Below are positions 7,309-9,497 of a stretch of 9,497 nucleotides of DNA, in pieces. The position numbers were made by a program, and so were the translations under genes. The stretch is from Chloroflexota bacterium (GTDB taxonomy: Bacteria; Chloroflexota; UBA6077; JADZDV01), in NCBI GenBank assembly GCA_020850915.1, contig JADZDV010000235.1, forward strand, positions 1 to 9,497. The letters are read 5' to 3'. Each line of letters begins with the position of its first letter. Within the stretch, counting starts at the first letter, position 1. Under the pieces are notes generated by a model that made no database searches, was not told the origin of the DNA, and saw only the letters and a program-made list of their open reading frames with translations.

Positions 7309-7321
7309 GCTACAGTGTAGC
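7309..7321. promoter_or_regulatory. Perfect palindrome upstream of the debranching enzyme, possible operator
   Basis: GCTACA-G-TGTAGC is a perfect inverted repeat with 6-bp arms and one central base, ending 36 bp before ATG 7272. On the minus strand it contains TACACT, which matches the -10 consensus at 4 of 6 positions. No clear -35 was found. A repressor site over a promoter would fit, but this is inference. Confidence 0.35.
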
Positions 7322-7372
7322 GACTCCCCGCCCTCCGCGTTTCCTCTGCCGGGACCTGCCACACGAGGCCAG

Positions 7373-7455
7373 CGGACAGGCTGGTGCCGGCTGTCGGCAC
7401 CACCCTGATGCCGGTCAGGCTGGTTCCCGGCGCTGACCTCAGCCCCGCCTGTCCG
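7373..7455. repeat. Nested inverted repeats with imperfect direct repeat, possible structured RNA
   Basis: The outer arms CGGACAGGC (7373-7381) and GCCTGTCCG (7447-7455) are perfect 9-bp complements. Inside, TGGTGCCG (7382-7389) pairs with CGGCACCA (7395-7402) over a 5-nt loop, and GGTCAG (7413-7418) pairs with CTGACC (7433-7438). This gives a possible three-way junction. In addition, CGGACAGGCTGGTGCC (7373-7388) recurs as CGGTCAGGCTGGTTCC (7412-7427) with two mismatches, 39 bp apart. No known riboswitch class was recognised. The strand is undetermined: on the minus strand it would lie in the 5' leader region of the debranching enzyme only if transcription begins upstream of it. Confidence 0.4.
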
Positions 7456-7696
7456 GTGCGCCAGAGACTCGCCGCGTCCTCGGAGGCAGCGTCCGGTACG
7501 ACGGCCGCCACGTCCCGAAGGAGAGATGCCTCTGGATCAGTTTGGATGGCCGGGATCCTCGTGGCATGAACGAGAGCGGCTGCACGGTCTCCGGCTGAGG
7601 GTGGCGAGCCGAGCCTCACCGCGAGATGACCGGGCGCTTTCGGCACGGTCGGGCATGCGCCCCCCTGCCTGGCCCTGGGACTGGGGCGCCGCTCGG

Positions 7697-7725
7697 TTGA
7701 GGTTCCGGTCGCGGTGTGGTCTAAT
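7697..7725 (+). promoter_or_regulatory. Sigma70-type promoter of the LVIVD gene
   Basis: TTGAGG (7697-7702) and TCTAAT (7720-7725) are separated by 17 bp. The matches are 4 of 6 and 5 of 6. The start of transcription would be near 7732, about 40 nt before GTG 7772, so the open frame that extends upstream to 7526 is not part of the gene. Confidence 0.55.
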
Positions 7726-7758
7726 CGACGCGTGGCGCCGGAGCCGCGCCGCCAGCCG

Positions 7759-7764
7759 AAGGAG
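7759..7764 (+). promoter_or_regulatory. Ribosome binding site deciding the LVIVD gene start
   Basis: AAGGAG stands 7 nt before GTG 7772, the best-formed ribosome site near this gene. Confidence 0.75.
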
Positions 7765-7771
7765 ATGGTTC

Positions 7772-8989
7772 GTGGAAGCGCCAGGAGCAGCCGAAGTCTC
7801 GAACGTTGAGTGCATCGGCTATCACGACCTGAACGGTCGGCCGGCTTTCAAGCTGGCGATGCAGGTCGTCGCGGATCGCTGGTACCTGTACCTCTCGAGC
7901 TTCTGGCACAGCGGGTGGTCCGTGCTGGACGTGACCGATCCGCGCAACCCGGAGCTGGTGAACTTCATCCAAGGACCCGCGAACACGAGCACGTGGCAGG
8001 TCCAGGTGGCCGACGGCCTGATGGTCGGCTCTCTCGAACTCAAGAGTCCGGATTGGGGCGGAGACCCGAGTAAGCCGAACGATGAGGGCATCCTGATCTA
8101 CGACGTCTCGAAGCCTCCCGCCGCCCAACTGCAAGGCCAGTGGAAGAGCAGCGCCACGGGAACGCACCGCAACCACTACGACGGCGGTCGATACGCGCAC
8201 CTCGCCAGCGGGTCGCCCGGCTTCAAGGGAAACATCTACCGCGTCGTAGACATCTCGGACCCGGGCAGACCGTTCGAGGCTGGCCGCTGGTTCATGGCCG
8301 AGCAGTTCGTGGCCGGCGGGCACGATCATCCCCGTCCAACGTTCTCCGTCCACGGTCCGCCGTACGCCGACGGCGACCGCTGTTATGTGCCATACATGGC
8401 CGGTGGGATGATGATCCTCGACATCTCGGACCTCGCGACACCACGCCTGATCAGTCGCCTCGACATGGGGCCGGCGCTGGCGAGCCACCTCACGGTCCAC
8501 ACCGTCCTTCCGCTGCGGCGCCGCGGCCTGGCCATCATCAACAGTGAGGCGATCGCGGAAGATTGTGATGAGCCGGTCGGCTACGCCGCGGTGGTGGACA
8601 TCTCAAACGAGAAGAAGCCGCGAGTCATCTCGCTCTTCCCGGCGCCGGCGCCCGTGCCGGGGCTGCCGTACAAGAACTACAAGGAGAAGCGCGGACGCTA
8701 CGGTCCCCACAATCAGCACCACTGGCAGAAGCAGGACTGCCTGCTGAACCGAGACGACCTTGTCTTCCTGACCTACTTCAACGCTGGGCTTCGGATCTAC
8801 GACATCTCGGACCCGTACGTGCCGCGCGAGGTCGCGTTCTACGTGCCGGAGAACCCGACCGAGCGGCGTGGGCTGCTCCCGAGAACGCTGGTCACCCAGA
8901 CCGAGGACGTGCTGGTGGACGTGCGCGGCAACATGTACATCACCGACAAGAACCACGGCGTCCACATCCTCAGAACGAGCGTGCTCTGA
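7772..8989 (+). CDS. LVIVD-repeat beta-propeller protein
   Basis: This 405-residue protein consists of repeated propeller blades. Six blade cores of the LVIVD type are visible: WSVLDVTDPRNPELV (49-63), GILIYDVSKP (106-115), YRVVDISDPGRP (156-167), MMILDISDLATP (213-224), AAVVDISNEKKP (272-283) and LRIYDISDPYVP (340-351), with a further blade probably closed by the C-terminal YITDKNHGVHIL. No signal peptide or membrane helix is present, so it is probably cytoplasmic. Histidines cluster at the inter-blade turns: H132/H135, H184/H186/H194, H239/H243, H313/H316/H317. The family has no agreed biochemical function. The frame is open upstream to 7526, but that part is arginine-rich and a promoter and ribosome site lie inside it, so I chose GTG 7772. 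The maf gene follows closely. Confidence 0.9.
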   Translation: MEAPGAAEVSNVECIGYHDLNGRPAFKLAMQVVADRWYLYLSSFWHSGWSVLDVTDPRNPELVNFIQGPANTSTWQVQVADGLMVGSLELKSPDWGGDPSKPNDEGILIYDVSKPPAAQLQGQWKSSATGTHRNHYDGGRYAHLASGSPGFKGNIYRVVDISDPGRPFEAGRWFMAEQFVAGGHDHPRPTFSVHGPPYADGDRCYVPYMAGGMMILDISDLATPRLISRLDMGPALASHLTVHTVLPLRRRGLAIINSEAIAEDCDEPVGYAAVVDISNEKKPRVISLFPAPAPVPGLPYKNYKEKRGRYGPHNQHHWQKQDCLLNRDDLVFLTYFNAGLRIYDISDPYVPREVAFYVPENPTERRGLLPRTLVTQTEDVLVDVRGNMYITDKNHGVHILRTSVL

Positions 8990-9018
8990 GCGAGCGGTCC
9001 CGTCCGGCTCGTGCAGAG

Positions 9019-9051
9019 GGACGCGAGCCACCGACTCTGCGGCTCGCGTCC
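9019..9051 (+). promoter_or_regulatory. Perfect 11-bp hairpin over the maf start region
   Basis: GGACGCGAGCC (9019-9029) and GGCTCGCGTCC (9041-9051) are exact complements around an 11-nt loop (9030-9040). No T-run follows, so a classical intrinsic terminator is unlikely. The right arm encodes the first conserved maf residues and the loop contains the CTG that may be the start codon. It could attenuate transcription from the LVIVD gene or control maf translation. Confidence 0.5.
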
Positions 9052-9497
9052 GCTTCGCCTCGCCGGCGACTCCTGCTGCCACTGATCGGCCTGCCCGTGG
9101 AGGTCGGAGCGTCCGCCGTCGATGAAGAGCCGCTGGCGGGCGAGACCGGCGAACAGACGGCGCGCCGGTTGGCGCTCGCCAAAGCGAGCGCGCTGTGCCC
9201 GGGGCGGCCGAACGTCGTCACGATCGGCTCTGACACCGTCGTGGTGTACCGTGGTCGTCAGCTTGGCAAGCCGGCGGATGCCGAAGAGGCGACCCGGATG
9301 CTCCGTTTCCTGAGCGGCCGCATGCATCGCGTTGTCACGGCCGTCGCCGTGTCCTCCGACACCGAGATCTCTCTCGGTCACGTTTCGACCCGGGTGCGCA
9401 TGCGTCTCTACCACGAGAGCGAGATCGAGGCGTACGTCCGGAGCGGTCGGCCGATGGACAAAGCGGGCGCCTATGCCATTCAGGACGAGGACTTCGG
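9037..9497 (+). CDS. maf: Maf-family nucleoside triphosphate pyrophosphatase (partial, 3' end missing)
   Basis: The frame from 9037 to the window edge gives 153 residues of a Maf protein, which hydrolyses non-canonical or regulatory nucleoside triphosphates (dTTP/UTP or modified bases) to monophosphates. Family motifs are in order: LASASPRRR (3-11), VDEEP, SDTVV with the likely catalytic D66, GKP with K78, RMLRFLSGRMHRVVTAVAV, and DKAGAYAIQ (141-149). About 40-50 C-terminal residues lie outside the window. No ATG, GTG or TTG stands in frame at a suitable place. CTG 9037 gives the usual N-terminus (two residues before LAS) but has no ribosome site and lies in a hairpin loop. CTG 8986 overlaps the TGA of the LVIVD gene in a CTGA arrangement and would add 17 polar residues beginning MSERSRPAR. 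Identity is secure; the start is not. Confidence 0.88.
   Translation, partial: MRLASASPRRRLLLPLIGLPVEVGASAVDEEPLAGETGEQTARRLALAKASALCPGRPNVVTIGSDTVVVYRGRQLGKPADAEEATRMLRFLSGRMHRVVTAVAVSSDTEISLGHVSTRVRMRLYHESEIEAYVRSGRPMDKAGAYAIQDEDF

Larger units (their letters stand above)
7273..7771. other. Divergent intergenic region with no convincing gene
   Basis: This gap of about 500 bp separates two divergently transcribed genes. It holds the ribosome site and a palindrome next to the debranching enzyme (7309-7321), a foldable repeat block (7373-7455) and the promoter of the LVIVD gene (7697-7725). Frames are open on both strands, but the encoded peptides are low in recognisable motifs and overlap one another, which is common in GC-rich DNA. 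Between 7456 and 7696 I see nothing I can name. Confidence 0.6.

Noticed and set aside
7273..7362. N-terminal extension of the debranching enzyme to 7362
   Set aside because: The 30 added residues are not family-like, and GGAGG sits directly before ATG 7272.
7113..7646. Minus-strand frame of 177 codons overlapping the start of the debranching enzyme
   Set aside because: It overlaps the well-supported coding region in another frame, shows no recognisable domain and has only moderate third-position GC. An eroded gene fragment in 7363-7646 cannot be fully excluded.
7526..7771. Upstream extension of the LVIVD gene to ATG 7526, which has an AAGGAG in front
   Set aside because: The ribosome site is only 2 nt from the ATG, the extra 82 residues are arginine-rich without motifs, and a promoter (7697-7725) and a well-spaced ribosome site lie inside the extension.

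Overview
This is a GC-rich bacterial chromosome segment. It shows no plasmid, phage, transposase or CRISPR signature. GTG starts are frequent, and the lipoprotein at 63-839 has a segment style (WRKADN...TDG...TWING...LQSR) that I associate with Chloroflexota of the Thermomicrobia type. That phylum is my best guess from protein style only; there is no rRNA or marker gene set here to prove it.

Layout, left to right. The window opens with the last 16 codons of a membrane protein (2-52), followed at once by a GerMN-domain lipoprotein (63-839, +). Converging on it is a ferritin-like/VIT1 fusion, a membrane iron or manganese transporter (876-2033, -). Next is a decayed C-terminal piece of the glutamate synthase large subunit (about 2276-2966, +), with a good sigma70-type promoter just upstream (2120-2148). 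Its reading frame ends exactly where a maleylpyruvate-isomerase/DinB-like metalloprotein begins (2967-3944, +). Homoserine dehydrogenase with an ACT domain follows (4013-5308, +). Its stop codon overlaps that of the convergent glycogen debranching enzyme (5305-7272, -). A 499-bp gap (7273-7771) contains a palindrome close to the debranching enzyme start, a foldable block with imperfect 39-bp-spaced repeats, and a promoter for the LVIVD-repeat beta-propeller gene (7772-8989, +). The window ends inside a Maf-type nucleotide pyrophosphatase (about 9037-9497, +), whose start region lies in a perfect 11-bp hairpin.

The genes do not form one pathway. They are a mosaic of housekeeping functions: aspartate-family amino acid synthesis (hom), glycogen breakdown, metal transport and nucleotide-pool cleaning (Maf). 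Two protein families have no clear assigned job here (the LVIVD propeller and the MDMPI-like protein). I did not find a clear new multi-gene system. The points most worth a second look are the gltB relic with its intact promoter and open frame, the hairpin around the non-canonical maf start, the structured gap 7373-7455, and the histidine-rich LVIVD propeller.
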